Below, piece by piece: positions 26,731 through 34,906 of a stretch of DNA of 64,000 bases. The notes beneath the pieces were generated by a model. That model did not search any database, was not told the DNA's origin, and worked only from the letters and a program-made list of their open reading frames with translations. Position 1 is the stretch's first letter. Every line of letters begins with the position of its first letter. Source of the stretch: Nocardia tenerifensis NBRC 101015 (GTDB lineage Bacteria; Actinomycetota; Actinomycetes; Mycobacteriales; Mycobacteriaceae); NCBI RefSeq assembly GCF_000308715.1, contig NZ_BAGH01000613.1, positions 1-64,000 on the forward strand. Reading direction: 5' to 3'. The translations under genes and the position numbers were made by a program.

Positions 26731-26785
26731 TGTCGACTCCCATCGGAAAGGTTCTGTTGGCAAAGGTGTGGCGACCTCGGCGGTC

Positions 26786-27376
26786 TCAGTTGTGTTGCAG
26801 CACACCCTCGATCAGCGCGGCGACGAGGGTGTTGGCGCTGGCGATGTCGGGGCGGCGGTCGGCGAGCAGGTCGGCGTAGAGAAAGGACTCGCCGAGTCGC
26901 ACCACGGCGTAGGAGAGGTTGTCGAGCTCGACCAGCGGGCGCAGCGACCCCTCGGTCACATCGGCGTCGATGAGTTGCCGCACCGCGGCGATCATGCGCG
27001 GCTGGACCGGGCCGAACGGGTCGGTCAGCACGCGGATCGCCAGCTTGGGTTCCTCGTCGAGCAGTCGGCGCATCCCGGCGTCCGCCGCGGCCGTCACGCC
27101 GTGGTCGGTCACGATGCGGACGCAGCGCAGGGTGCCGGTGCCGTCGCGCAACGCCGTGCCGTAGGCGCGCTGCCAGCGCCTGCTCGCGCGCGCCAGGCTC
27201 TGCCGCGCCAGCCACCACACCGCCTCGCCCATGATCTGCTCGCGCCCACCGGCTTTGCGGAACAGGGTCGCCCGCGAGACGTGCAGCTCCGCACACAGAC
27301 TGTTGAGCTCGAGCCGTCGCCCCTGAGCGATGACGCGCGCAGCGTGCGAGTAGACGTCCTCGGTACCAATCGCCAT
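26786..27376 (-). CDS. TetR-type regulator (QsdR-like)
   Basis: A 196-residue regulator with a short N-terminal helix-turn-helix (LNSLCAELHVSRATLFRKAG) followed by a C-terminal domain of the QsdR type (ESFLYADLLADRRPDIASANTLV). It precedes the acyl-CoA dehydrogenase, 55 bases away. It is one of two candidates to bind the palindromes at 25170 and 28220. TACGGT seven bases before the ATG suggests leaderless translation. Ligand unknown, presumably an acyl-CoA (inference). Confidence 0.85.
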   Translation of the reverse strand: MAIGTEDVYSHAARVIAQGRRLELNSLCAELHVSRATLFRKAGGREQIMGEAVWWLARQSLARASRRWQRAYGTALRDGTGTLRCVRIVTDHGVTAAADAGMRRLLDEEPKLAIRVLTDPFGPVQPRMIAAVRQLIDADVTEGSLRPLVELDNLSYAVVRLGESFLYADLLADRRPDIASANTLVAALIEGVLQHN

Positions 27377-27468
27377 GGTGGTAACCGTAGGCGGTGGGCG
27401 TGCGCGGCCCTGTGCCGCGCGCCGTTCGCCGATCCGCGACCACCGATCCGCTGACCATGCCGTGGGTG

Positions 27469-28128
27469 TCAGGTGTTGAGGGTGGTGAAGTATTCGATGA
27501 AGGCGGGGATCGCGACGGGGGCGGCGGCGTTGAGGGCGCCGGTGAGGGCTCCGCCGGGGGCGAGGGTGGCCGCGCCGATGAGACAGCCGAGGGCGGGGCC
27601 CGCGCCGAGCAGCAGGGCCAGGGGCGCGGTGGCGACGGCTGCGGCGGTGCCGCCGAGGAGGCAGCCGAGGATGCCCGCGCCCGCGGCGCCGAGGAGGCTG
27701 CCGACGCCGACGCCTTTGGCGATGGTGGAGCTCACCCGGTCGACGGCGTCTTGGGCGCGTTCGGCGGAGGGTGGCGCGGCGATCGGTTTGTATTGTGCGC
27801 GTGCGGGATTCAGGTCGGGGGTGAGTCGCGCGGTGTTGCCGTAGACGGTGGCGTCGATGGGGAAGGCGACATCGTCGACGCGTAGTTCGAGGGGGATGCC
27901 GGCCAGCACTTGCCCTGTGGGCGTTCGGATCTGGAGCTGCCCGTCCTCGGCGTGCAGTGTGCCCGGCTGCCCCACGGTGATCACCGCGGTGTCGCCGTCG
28001 AGCTGGGCGAGATAGCGCACGTCCGGGTGGTGCTCGATGCCGGTCGGCTGTGCGGAGGCGGTGGCGGTGAGCGTACTGAGGGCGGCGGCCGTGGCCGTCG
28101 CCGCGAGTACGCGTTGTTTGACGTTCAA
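27469..28128 (-). CDS. Secreted hypothetical protein with hydrophobic C-terminus
   Basis: About 219 residues. A signal peptide (LNVKQRVLAATATAAALSTL, then TATASA) leads a beta-rich region (VRYLAQLDGDTAVITVGQPG) and a very Gly/Ala-rich hydrophobic C-terminal 90 residues (GVGVGSLLGAAGAGILGCLL) that may insert in a membrane or the cell envelope. The start is uncertain: TTG 28128 gives a clean signal peptide; in-frame ATGs exist at 28230, 28239 and 28254, the first just after promoter B. Family unknown to me. It shares its promoter/operator type with the lipid operon, so it may be a substrate-handling envelope protein. Confidence 0.65.
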   Translation of the reverse strand: MNVKQRVLAATATAAALSTLTATASAQPTGIEHHPDVRYLAQLDGDTAVITVGQPGTLHAEDGQLQIRTPTGQVLAGIPLELRVDDVAFPIDATVYGNTARLTPDLNPARAQYKPIAAPPSAERAQDAVDRVSSTIAKGVGVGSLLGAAGAGILGCLLGGTAAAVATAPLALLLGAGPALGCLIGAATLAPGGALTGALNAAAPVAIPAFIEYFTTLNT

Positions 28129-28219
28129 AGCGTTGTTCGTCCAATCATGAAGGGAGACTGCGCCTGTGGTGTCCGGCGCATCACGGCCGATCGGGAGACC
28201 GGCGCCGTGTCCGGCTGCC

Positions 28220-28268
28220 GAACTTGACATCGGATTCATGTATAGGCCCGTCACGGGGTGCCCGTCAA
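28220..28268 (-). promoter_or_regulatory. Promoter and palindromic operator B
   Basis: On the minus strand: -35 TTGACG (28268-28263), 18-base spacer, -10 TATACA (28244-28239), then an 18-bp element (28220-28237) fitting GAA-N3-GA-N2-TC-N3-TTC. Read on opposite strands, operators A and B agree at 16 of 18 bases although the promoters face the same way, as expected for a palindromic site. It serves the secreted protein gene; the lipase lies on the other side. Confidence 0.7.
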
Positions 28269-28342
28269 GAGCTCACGCGGCATCGCCGACCGAGACAAGG
28301 CGCGGCATTATGTTGCAGAAACTCGAAGAAATCAATGATTGT

Positions 28343-28365
28343 GAAACAACTCAGCAGAGTGTTTC
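28343..28365. promoter_or_regulatory. Inverted repeat upstream of the secreted lipase
   Basis: GAAACAACTC and GAGTGTTTC form arms of nine paired bases with one bulged base, 94 bases before the lipase start. May be an operator; no promoter elements are clear around it. With promoter B this accounts for the 330-bp gap 28129-28458. Confidence 0.4.
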
Positions 28366-28458
28366 ATGGGGTGCATGGTTCACCCGGCAGGCGCCGGGTT
28401 CGAACGCCTCCGCAGGTCGTGCGCCCGCCGCGCGCCGTTTCGATATTCGAGGAGAACA

Positions 28459-29643
28459 ATGATGTGCATCCTCCGCCGGTCACCGAAGTCGTTCGGGCAC
28501 CGGCTGGCCATGTCCGCCGTGGCCGGCGTGCTGGCAGCCGGCGCACTGTCCATCCCGGCCGTGTCCCACGCCGACGATCCCCCCGGCCGCCCCGGCGATG
28601 TGATCAGCGCCGTCCCAACGACTTTCGACCTTTTCCCCGGAGTCGCCGCCCCGGTCGACGCGTGGAAGATCCGCTACCGCTCGACCGATGCGCTGGGCAA
28701 CCCGAACGTGGTCTCCGGTGAGATCTTCGTGCCGAGGGACGGCCGATCGGCGACGCGCCCGCTGGTGACCTACGCCGTGGGGACCGTCGGCATGGGCGAT
28801 CAGTGCGCGCCCTCGGCCACGGGCGGACCGCGTGACATCGGCCCGATCCTGGAGAAGGGGTGGGCGGTCGCCGTGACCGACTACCCCGGATTGGGCACTC
28901 CGGGCGACCACGTCTATCTGGTCGGCCGCGCCGAGGGCACCGCGGTACTCGACGCCGCGCGGGCCGCGCAACGACTGCCCGAGGCGAACGCGCGCGGGGT
29001 CGGGCCCGCGTCGCCGGTCGGCATCGTCGGGTACTCCCAAGGCGGCCAGGCGAGTTCGTGGGCGGCCGAGCTGTCCCATGATTACGCGCCCGAGCTCCAG
29101 GTGAAGGCCGTTGCGACCGGCGGCGTTCCGGCCGATATTCTGCGTGACGCACAGCAGAGCAACGGCAATCAGGCCAACCTCGCCGCGTACTTCATGATCG
29201 CGATCGGTCACGACGCGGCCTACCCGGAGCTGGATCTCGACTCCTATCTGACCGAGCAGGGGCGCGGCTTCGCGCAGCGCATCCGGTCCGGGTGCGTGGT
29301 GGACAATGTGCTCGCCGGTCAAGGTAAGTCGTTGAGCCAGTTGGTGATACGAGATCCGCTCGCCTCTCCGGAGTGGCAGCGGCGTTTGGCGGAGGACCGC
29401 TTGGGCACCCGCGCGCCGCAGTTCCCCGTGTATCTGTTCCACGCGACCAACGACGAGATCGTGTCGTTCGAACTCGGTAAGCAACTGCGGGCCGACTGGT
29501 GCGGATCGGGCGTCTCGGTGGAGTGGCACGCCATTCCGGGAGCCAACCACATCCTCGCCGCGGCGGTGGGCGGCAACGCGGCGCTGGACTGGCTCGGGCA
29601 CCGGCTGGCCGGTCAGCCGACACAGGGCAACTGCGGGAGCTGA
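28459..29643 (+). CDS. Secretory lipase
   Basis: A 394-residue exported hydrolase of the secretory lipase family. The signal peptide (HRLAMSAVAGVLAAGALSI) ends near VSHADD. The nucleophile elbow is GYSQGG; a late ATNDEIVSFE segment and GANHILAA supply the Asp and His of the triad. Paired cysteines fit an extracellular enzyme. It would release fatty acids from external acylglycerols or esters for the catabolic genes around it. GAGGAG precedes the ATG at 28459; the in-frame ATG at 28366 is upstream of that site. Confidence 0.92.
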   Translation: MMCILRRSPKSFGHRLAMSAVAGVLAAGALSIPAVSHADDPPGRPGDVISAVPTTFDLFPGVAAPVDAWKIRYRSTDALGNPNVVSGEIFVPRDGRSATRPLVTYAVGTVGMGDQCAPSATGGPRDIGPILEKGWAVAVTDYPGLGTPGDHVYLVGRAEGTAVLDAARAAQRLPEANARGVGPASPVGIVGYSQGGQASSWAAELSHDYAPELQVKAVATGGVPADILRDAQQSNGNQANLAAYFMIAIGHDAAYPELDLDSYLTEQGRGFAQRIRSGCVVDNVLAGQGKSLSQLVIRDPLASPEWQRRLAEDRLGTRAPQFPVYLFHATNDEIVSFELGKQLRADWCGSGVSVEWHAIPGANHILAAAVGGNAALDWLGHRLAGQPTQGNCGS

Positions 29644-29808
29644 GGGAGCAGGTATGCGATGCCGTTCACCCCCGCGCGCCGCGAGACCCGTGCGGGCCTT
29701 ACTGTCGGCGCAGGTTATCGGGTATTTCCCGCTCAGCGGGCCGAGCCGGTCGCGGTGATACCGTGGCCTCAGGTACCTGCCCCGTCGACCTACAGTGAGT
29801 GATCAGCG

Positions 29809-30450
29809 TTGGTTTCCGAATCCGTTGCGCGCGATACCGCGCCTCGCCGCGTCGCCCCGAGTACCAAGCGCGGCGTGCGCACCCGGTCGGCGTTGATCAC
29901 CGCGGCCCGCGAGATCTTCGAGCGCGACGGATACCTCGAGGCCAAGATCTCCGACATCGCCAAGGCGGCCGGCGCCGCGGCGGGCTCGTTCTACACCTAC
30001 TTCGACGGCAAGGAGGAGATCTTCGCCGCGGTCGTGGAACAGGTGCAGGACGAGATGGTGCATCCGCACGTGCGCGAGCGCACGGGGGTCACCGATCCGC
30101 GGGAGTTGATCGAGGCGGCCAATCGCGAATACCTGCTCTCCTACAAGCGCAACGCGCGGTTGATGGCGGTGTTCGAAGAGGTGTACCTGATCAACGAGGA
30201 GTTTCGCCGGCTGCGCCTGGAACGCGGGAAGGCCTTCGCCCAGCGCAACGCGAAAATGATTCGGCAGCTGCAGGAGTCGGGCCTGGCCAGTGCGGAGCTC
30301 GATCCCATGATCACGGCCCAGGCGCTGGGCATGATGGTGGGCCGGATGGCCAATCTGGTCTTCGTGCAGCATCAGCGCATCGCGTTCGAGAAGCTCGTCA
30401 CCACCGTGACGCAGCTGTGGGTCAACGCGTTGCAGTTGAAGACCGATTGA
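29809..30450 (+). CDS. TetR-family regulator
   Basis: A 213-residue TetR protein: helix-turn-helix at about 24-70 (TRSALITAAREIFERDGYLE, SDIAKAAGAAAGSFYTYFDG), ligand domain with QESGLASAELDPMITAQALG. TTG at 29809 is the first possible start because a stop lies just upstream in frame. It precedes the FabG/phosphotransferase/dehydrogenase operon and may regulate it. It is the second TetR in the island; which one binds operators A and B is open. Confidence 0.88.
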   Translation: MVSESVARDTAPRRVAPSTKRGVRTRSALITAAREIFERDGYLEAKISDIAKAAGAAAGSFYTYFDGKEEIFAAVVEQVQDEMVHPHVRERTGVTDPRELIEAANREYLLSYKRNARLMAVFEEVYLINEEFRRLRLERGKAFAQRNAKMIRQLQESGLASAELDPMITAQALGMMVGRMANLVFVQHQRIAFEKLVTTVTQLWVNALQLKTD

Positions 30451-30519
30451 TCGGTCCACCACAACGCTTCTCCGTCGTACCTGTTCGGCGGTGAATTGCA
30501 GGCATCGCCGGGCGAAGAC

Positions 30520-30537
30520 GAACCCGAGATCGATGTC
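30520..30537. promoter_or_regulatory. Possible third copy of the palindromic operator (site C)
   Basis: GAACCCGAGATCGATGTC matches 11 of the 12 fixed positions of GAA-N3-GA-N2-TC-N3-TTC seen at operators A and B. It is 178 bases before the FabG-like gene and is not next to an evident -10, so it is much weaker evidence than A and B. The gap 30451-30714 has no gene. Confidence 0.35.
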
Positions 30538-30714
30538 GAATCGAGTTTTGTTGTGCCAGAAGCATTTACACGCGATGCATGACACGAGTCCCAGTGTGCT
30601 GCCGGGTCGGCGCGAGACGCGACGTCCGGCTCTCCCGTCATGACCGGCATCCGAATCGCGGTCACCGGCTCGCATGGGCGGACCGGTTCGCATTCCCTAT
30701 TCAGGAGGAAATCC

Positions 30715-31476
30715 ATGAGCGAACAGACACAGCGGATCGCGATCGTCACCGGCGCGGCCCGCGGTATCGGCGCGGCGACCGCGCGCAGGCTCGCCGCCGA
30801 CGGAATGGCCGTGGCGGTAGTCGATCTGGACGAGGCCGCGTGCAAGCGGGTGTGTGAGGAGATCGAGGCCGCCGGTGGGCGCGGGCTGGCGGTGGGCGCG
30901 GACGTGTCCGACGAGTCCGCGGTGACCGCGGCGGTGGAGCGTGTGGTCGCCGAACTCGGCGCTCCCACAGTGCTTGTCAACAACGCGGGCATCATTCGCG
31001 ACAATCTGCTGTTCAAGATGACCGTCGAGGACTGGGACGCCGTGCTGGGCGTGCACCTGCGCGGCGCGTTCCTGTGCACGCGGGCGGTGCAGGGGCACAT
31101 GGTGTCTCAGGGGTGGGGGCGCATCGTCAGCCTGTCGAGCACCTCGGCGCTCGGCAACAAGGGCCAAGCCAACTATGCCGCGGCGAAGGCGGGGATCCAG
31201 GGGTTCACCAAGACCCTGGCGCTGGAGTTGGGCAGGTTCGGGGTCACCGCCAATGCCGTCGCGCCCGGGTTCGTCGAGACGGAGATGACCAGGGCCACGG
31301 CCGAGCGGATGGGCGCCTCGTTCGAGGAGCTGAGAAAGGCTGCCGCCGAACAGATTCCGGTGGGCCGCACCGGGACGCCGGACGATATCGCGCACACGGT
31401 GTCGTTTCTGGTGAGCGAGGGCGCCGGATTCGTGTCCGGGCAGGTCATGTACGTGGCCGGCGGGCCGAGGAACTAG
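30715..31476 (+). CDS. 3-oxoacyl reductase-like SDR (FabG family)
   Basis: A 253-residue SDR: TGAARGIGAATA, LVNNAGIIRDN, SLSSTSALGN, YAAAK and NAVAPGFVETEMT. It is a close relative of the gene at 12330-13082 and resembles mycobacterial FabG4-type reductases. AGGAGGAAA precedes the ATG. It starts a five-gene operon with a phosphotransferase, two acyl-CoA dehydrogenases and an esterase, so it probably oxidises or reduces a 3-hydroxy/3-oxoacyl-CoA. Confidence 0.92.
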   Translation: MSEQTQRIAIVTGAARGIGAATARRLAADGMAVAVVDLDEAACKRVCEEIEAAGGRGLAVGADVSDESAVTAAVERVVAELGAPTVLVNNAGIIRDNLLFKMTVEDWDAVLGVHLRGAFLCTRAVQGHMVSQGWGRIVSLSSTSALGNKGQANYAAAKAGIQGFTKTLALELGRFGVTANAVAPGFVETEMTRATAERMGASFEELRKAAAEQIPVGRTGTPDDIAHTVSFLVSEGAGFVSGQVMYVAGGPRN

Positions 31477-31580
31477 AACGGAGCGCGGCAACCGATGAAG
31501 GTTTCACACGTCCGGACTCGACCGGCGAACGTCGAATCGATGGACCGGCTCGTCCGGTGGATCCCCGCGGCGGTGTCTCG

Positions 31581-32618
31581 ATGAGCGAGCGAGCGGATAC
31601 GGATCTGCCTGGGCTGCCACTGGATCGGCTCGCGGCGTGGCTGTCGACGACCCTGCCGGGTCTGTGCGGTGGACCGTTGCGCGGTCGGGTGATCGCGGGC
31701 GGGCGATCCAATCTGACCTACGCGGTGAGCGACGGAACCTCCGAGTGGATCGTGCGGCGGCCGCCGCTGGGTCACGTGCTCGCGACGGCCCACGATATGG
31801 GCCGGGAGTTCCGGGTGATGAGCGCGCTGGCCGTGACCGAGGTTCCGGTGCCGGCCACCTACGCGGTGTGCACCGACAGCGAGGTCCTGGGCGCACCGTT
31901 CTATGTGATGGAATACGTTGCGGGAACGCCTTTTCGGAGTGCGGACGAGCTCGCCGCGCTGGGCGCGGATCGGACGCGGGCCATCTCGGTCGGCATGGTC
32001 GACGCGTTGGCGGCGCTGCACTGCGTAGATCCGGCGACGGTGGGTCTCGCCGACTTCGGGCACCCGCGAGGTTTTCTCGAGCGGCAGGTGCACCGCTGGA
32101 AGAAGCAGCTGGACGCCTCCTACTGCCGGGAGCTGCCCGCGGCCGTCGAGCTGTTCGAGCTGCTCGCCGCACGCCGGCCCGAGCAGTCCCCGGACGGGAT
32201 CGTGCACGGCGATTACCGGCTCGACAACATTTTGGTGGATTCCGCGGATCGGGTGGCCGCGATCATCGACTGGGAGATGGCGACCCTGGGCGATCCGCTC
32301 ACCGATGTGGCTCTGCTGCTGCTGTATCAGCGTCTCGGTGTGGACGGGATGCCGGGAGTCAGCGCCGTGGCCCTGGCTCCGGGGTTCCTCACCGAGGACG
32401 AACTGCTGGATCGGTATGCGGTGAAGAGCGGCCGCGATCTGGCCGATCTCGGTTTCTATCTCGGGCTGGCGGCGTTCAAACTCGCCGCGATTCTCGAGGG
32501 CATCCATTACCGATACCTGCGCGGCAAAACCGTGGGCCCCGGCTTCGAGAACATCGGGGGCGCGGTCGAACCGATGCTGGCGACCGGGATCGCCGCTGTG
32601 AAGGAGAACAACCGATGA
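31581..32618 (+). CDS. ACAD10/11-type aminoglycoside phosphotransferase-like kinase
   Basis: A 345-residue phosphotransferase family protein. The Brenner-type catalytic motif HGDYRLDN is at residues 209-216 and the metal-binding IDWEMATLGDP at 229-239. This subgroup is consistently encoded beside acyl-CoA dehydrogenases. In the LvaA pathway of Pseudomonas and the human ACAD10/11 fusion, the kinase phosphorylates the 4-hydroxyl of a 4-hydroxyacyl-CoA, after which the dehydrogenase-like partner removes the phosphate. Its stop overlaps the start of the next dehydrogenase gene by four bases (ATGA). A role on 4-hydroxyacyl-CoA is therefore a strong inference from family and context. Confidence 0.9.
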   Translation: MSERADTDLPGLPLDRLAAWLSTTLPGLCGGPLRGRVIAGGRSNLTYAVSDGTSEWIVRRPPLGHVLATAHDMGREFRVMSALAVTEVPVPATYAVCTDSEVLGAPFYVMEYVAGTPFRSADELAALGADRTRAISVGMVDALAALHCVDPATVGLADFGHPRGFLERQVHRWKKQLDASYCRELPAAVELFELLAARRPEQSPDGIVHGDYRLDNILVDSADRVAAIIDWEMATLGDPLTDVALLLLYQRLGVDGMPGVSAVALAPGFLTEDELLDRYAVKSGRDLADLGFYLGLAAFKLAAILEGIHYRYLRGKTVGPGFENIGGAVEPMLATGIAAVKENNR

Positions 32619-33803
32619 CCGAGACGATCCGGGACGAGCTGCGGGAGCTGGTGGCGGCCGTGCTGGCCGAGCACGACCCCGCCACCACCGACGCGGTGAC
32701 GTTTCACCGCGCCCGATTCGACGCGGGCTTGGCCTGGGTGCACTTTCCGGTGGGTTCGGGCGGGCTCGGGGTCGACCGGGAGCTGCAGCTGTTCGTCGAC
32801 GCGCTGTTCGACCAGGCGGGCGCGCCCGGTCATCGCGCGGAGCTCAACGATATCGGGCTCGGCATGGCGGCTCCGACGATCCTGGCCTACGGCACCGCCG
32901 AGCAGCAACGGCGTTATCTGCGACCGCTGTGGACCGGTGAACAGATCTGGTGCCAGCTGTTCAGCGAGCCGGGCGCGGGATCGGATCTGGCCTCGGTCGC
33001 GACCAAAGCCGTTCGCGATGGCGAGGACTGGGATCGTCAACGGCCAGAAGGTGTGGACATCGGTCGCGCACCTGGCCCAGCTCGCGATCCTTGTGGCGCG
33101 CACCGATCCGAGCCGGCCCAAGCACGCGGGGCTGACCTATTTCATCTGCGATATGTCGGCGCCCGGTGTGGAGGTGCGGCCGCTGCGTCAGATCACCGGT
33201 CAGGCGGAGTTCAACGAGGTGTTCCTCACCGACGTGCGCATCCCGGACGCGCAACGGCTCGGCGACGAGGGGCAAGGCTGGCGGGTCGCCACGACGACGC
33301 TCAACAACGAGCGCGTGTCGATCGGCGGTCGAGCCGTTCCCCGCGACAGCGGGATCCTCGGGGCCGTCGCGCGCACGTGGCGCGAGAACCCCGCCAAGCA
33401 CACCCCCGAACTGCACGACCGTCTGCTGCGGCTGTGGGTCGAGGCCGAGGCGGGGCGTTTGGCGGCGATGAAATTGCGTCAACGGGTGGCCGGCGGGCAG
33501 CCGGGGCCGGAGAGTTCCGCGCTCAAACTGTCCTACGCGCGCGGCAATCAACAGCTGACGGGCCTGGAGCTCGAGCTGCTCGGCGAGGACGGTCTGCGCT
33601 ACGACGACTGGACCATGACCCAGCTGGACCGGCTCGACTTCACCACGCGCAGCGCCGGTTACCGGTTCCTGCGCGCCAAGGGCAACTCGATCGAGGGCGG
33701 CACCTCCGAGATTCTGCGCAATATCGTCGCCGAACGCGTGCTCGGCCTGCCGGTCGAGCCACGCGCGGACAAGGACATCGCCTGGAAGGACCTGAGCCGA
33801 TGA
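32615..33803 (+). pseudogene. Acyl-CoA dehydrogenase with +1 frameshift
   Basis: The first part (MTETIRDELRELVAAVL to AVRDGEDW) and the second part (IVNGQKVWTSVAHLAQL to KDIAWKDLSR) are consecutive pieces of one acyl-CoA dehydrogenase in different frames. Removing one G from GGG at 33030-33032 (CTGGGATCG) restores a normal frame of about 395 residues with LFSEPGAGSDLAS and SIEGGTSEILRN. Without it, translation ends prematurely. It may be a genuine recent mutation or a base-calling error in a G run. It pairs with the next gene like the heteromeric alpha/beta acyl-CoA dehydrogenases of mycobacteria. Confidence 0.9.
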
Positions 33804-34906
33804 GTGACATCCTGCTGCTCGACACCGACACCGAGACCTCGCTGCGCGCCACCGTGCGCGGACTGCTCGCGGCGAAATGCGACCCCGGCGCGGTGGCGCG
33901 GGCCTACGAGGGCGATCGCGGGCTGACGTCGGCGCTGTGGACATCGCTCGCCCGCGATCTGGGGCTGGCGGGTCTGCTGATCCCCGAGGAGCGCGGCGGC
34001 GCGGGCGGTTCGGTGCGCGACGCCGCGGTCGTGCTCGAGGAGCTCGGCCGATATGTCGCGCCGGTTCCGTTCCTGACCAGCAGTGTGATCGGTGCGACCG
34101 TGCTGCTCGCGGGCGACGCCGAGCTGGTCGGCCAGGTGGCGGAGGCGGCGGTGACGGTGGGGCTGCTCGCGCCGTTCACGGCGGCGTGTGCCGCGGCGGT
34201 TCCGCGTTTCGTGCGGGATGCGCGGGGGCGGTTGTCGGGCCGGGTGCGCAGCGTCGCGGGGATACACGAGGCCGATGTGCTCCTCGCGGTTGTTGAATCC
34301 GGAAGCGGCACAGAGGTTTACGCGGTTCCCGCGGCCGCGGCCACGGTGACGCCGGTGATCTCGCTCGACATGACCCGTCAGCTGGCCGATGTCGTGCTGG
34401 ATTCGGTGCCCGGCGAGCTCGTCGTCGCGGCCGAGGCAGGCGATTCGGCGTTGCGGGCGGGGTTCGCGGCGGGGGTGGCATTGCTGGCCGCCGAGCAGGC
34501 CGGGGTGGCGGCGTGGTGTCTGGAGACGACGGTGTCGTATCTGCAGACGCGTCGGCAATTCGGGCGCGTCGTCGGTGGTTTCCAAGCGCTCAAGCATCGT
34601 CTCGCCGACCTGTTCGTCGACGTCGAGAGCGCCACGGCCGCCGCGCGCTATGCGGCGGGCGCGATAGCCGCCTCCGATGCCGACGCCGAGGTGGGAACCG
34701 CGGTGGCGGCGGCCTTCTGCGCCGAGGTCGCGGTCAAGGCGGCCGAGGAGGCGATTCAACTCCACGGCGGTATCGGAATGACGTGGGAGTATCCGGCGCA
34801 TCTGTACCTGAAGCGAGCCAAGGCCGATCAGCTCGGGCTGGGCAGTCCCGCTTACCACCGTTCGGTGCTCGCCGACCTGGTCGATCTGCGGTTGGTGGGT
34901 CACTGA
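33800..34906 (+). CDS. Acyl-CoA dehydrogenase
   Basis: A 368-residue dehydrogenase. RRQFGRVVGGFQALKHRLAD and the C-terminal LHGGIGMTWEYPAHLYLKRA are the conserved FAD/substrate segments; the central domain is less conserved, as in the beta-like subunit of FadE heterotetramers. It starts inside the stop of the preceding dehydrogenase (ATGA), so equal expression and a complex are likely. If the partner is truly frameshifted, the complex may not form. Confidence 0.92.
   Translation: MSDILLLDTDTETSLRATVRGLLAAKCDPGAVARAYEGDRGLTSALWTSLARDLGLAGLLIPEERGGAGGSVRDAAVVLEELGRYVAPVPFLTSSVIGATVLLAGDAELVGQVAEAAVTVGLLAPFTAACAAAVPRFVRDARGRLSGRVRSVAGIHEADVLLAVVESGSGTEVYAVPAAAATVTPVISLDMTRQLADVVLDSVPGELVVAAEAGDSALRAGFAAGVALLAAEQAGVAAWCLETTVSYLQTRRQFGRVVGGFQALKHRLADLFVDVESATAAARYAAGAIAASDADAEVGTAVAAAFCAEVAVKAAEEAIQLHGGIGMTWEYPAHLYLKRAKADQLGLGSPAYHRSVLADLVDLRLVGH

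Noticed and set aside
28230..28254. ATG starts of the secreted hypothetical protein inside promoter B
   Set aside because: They would add a non-conserved-looking N-terminus before the signal peptide; the TTG start gives a clean signal peptide. Kept as alternatives only.
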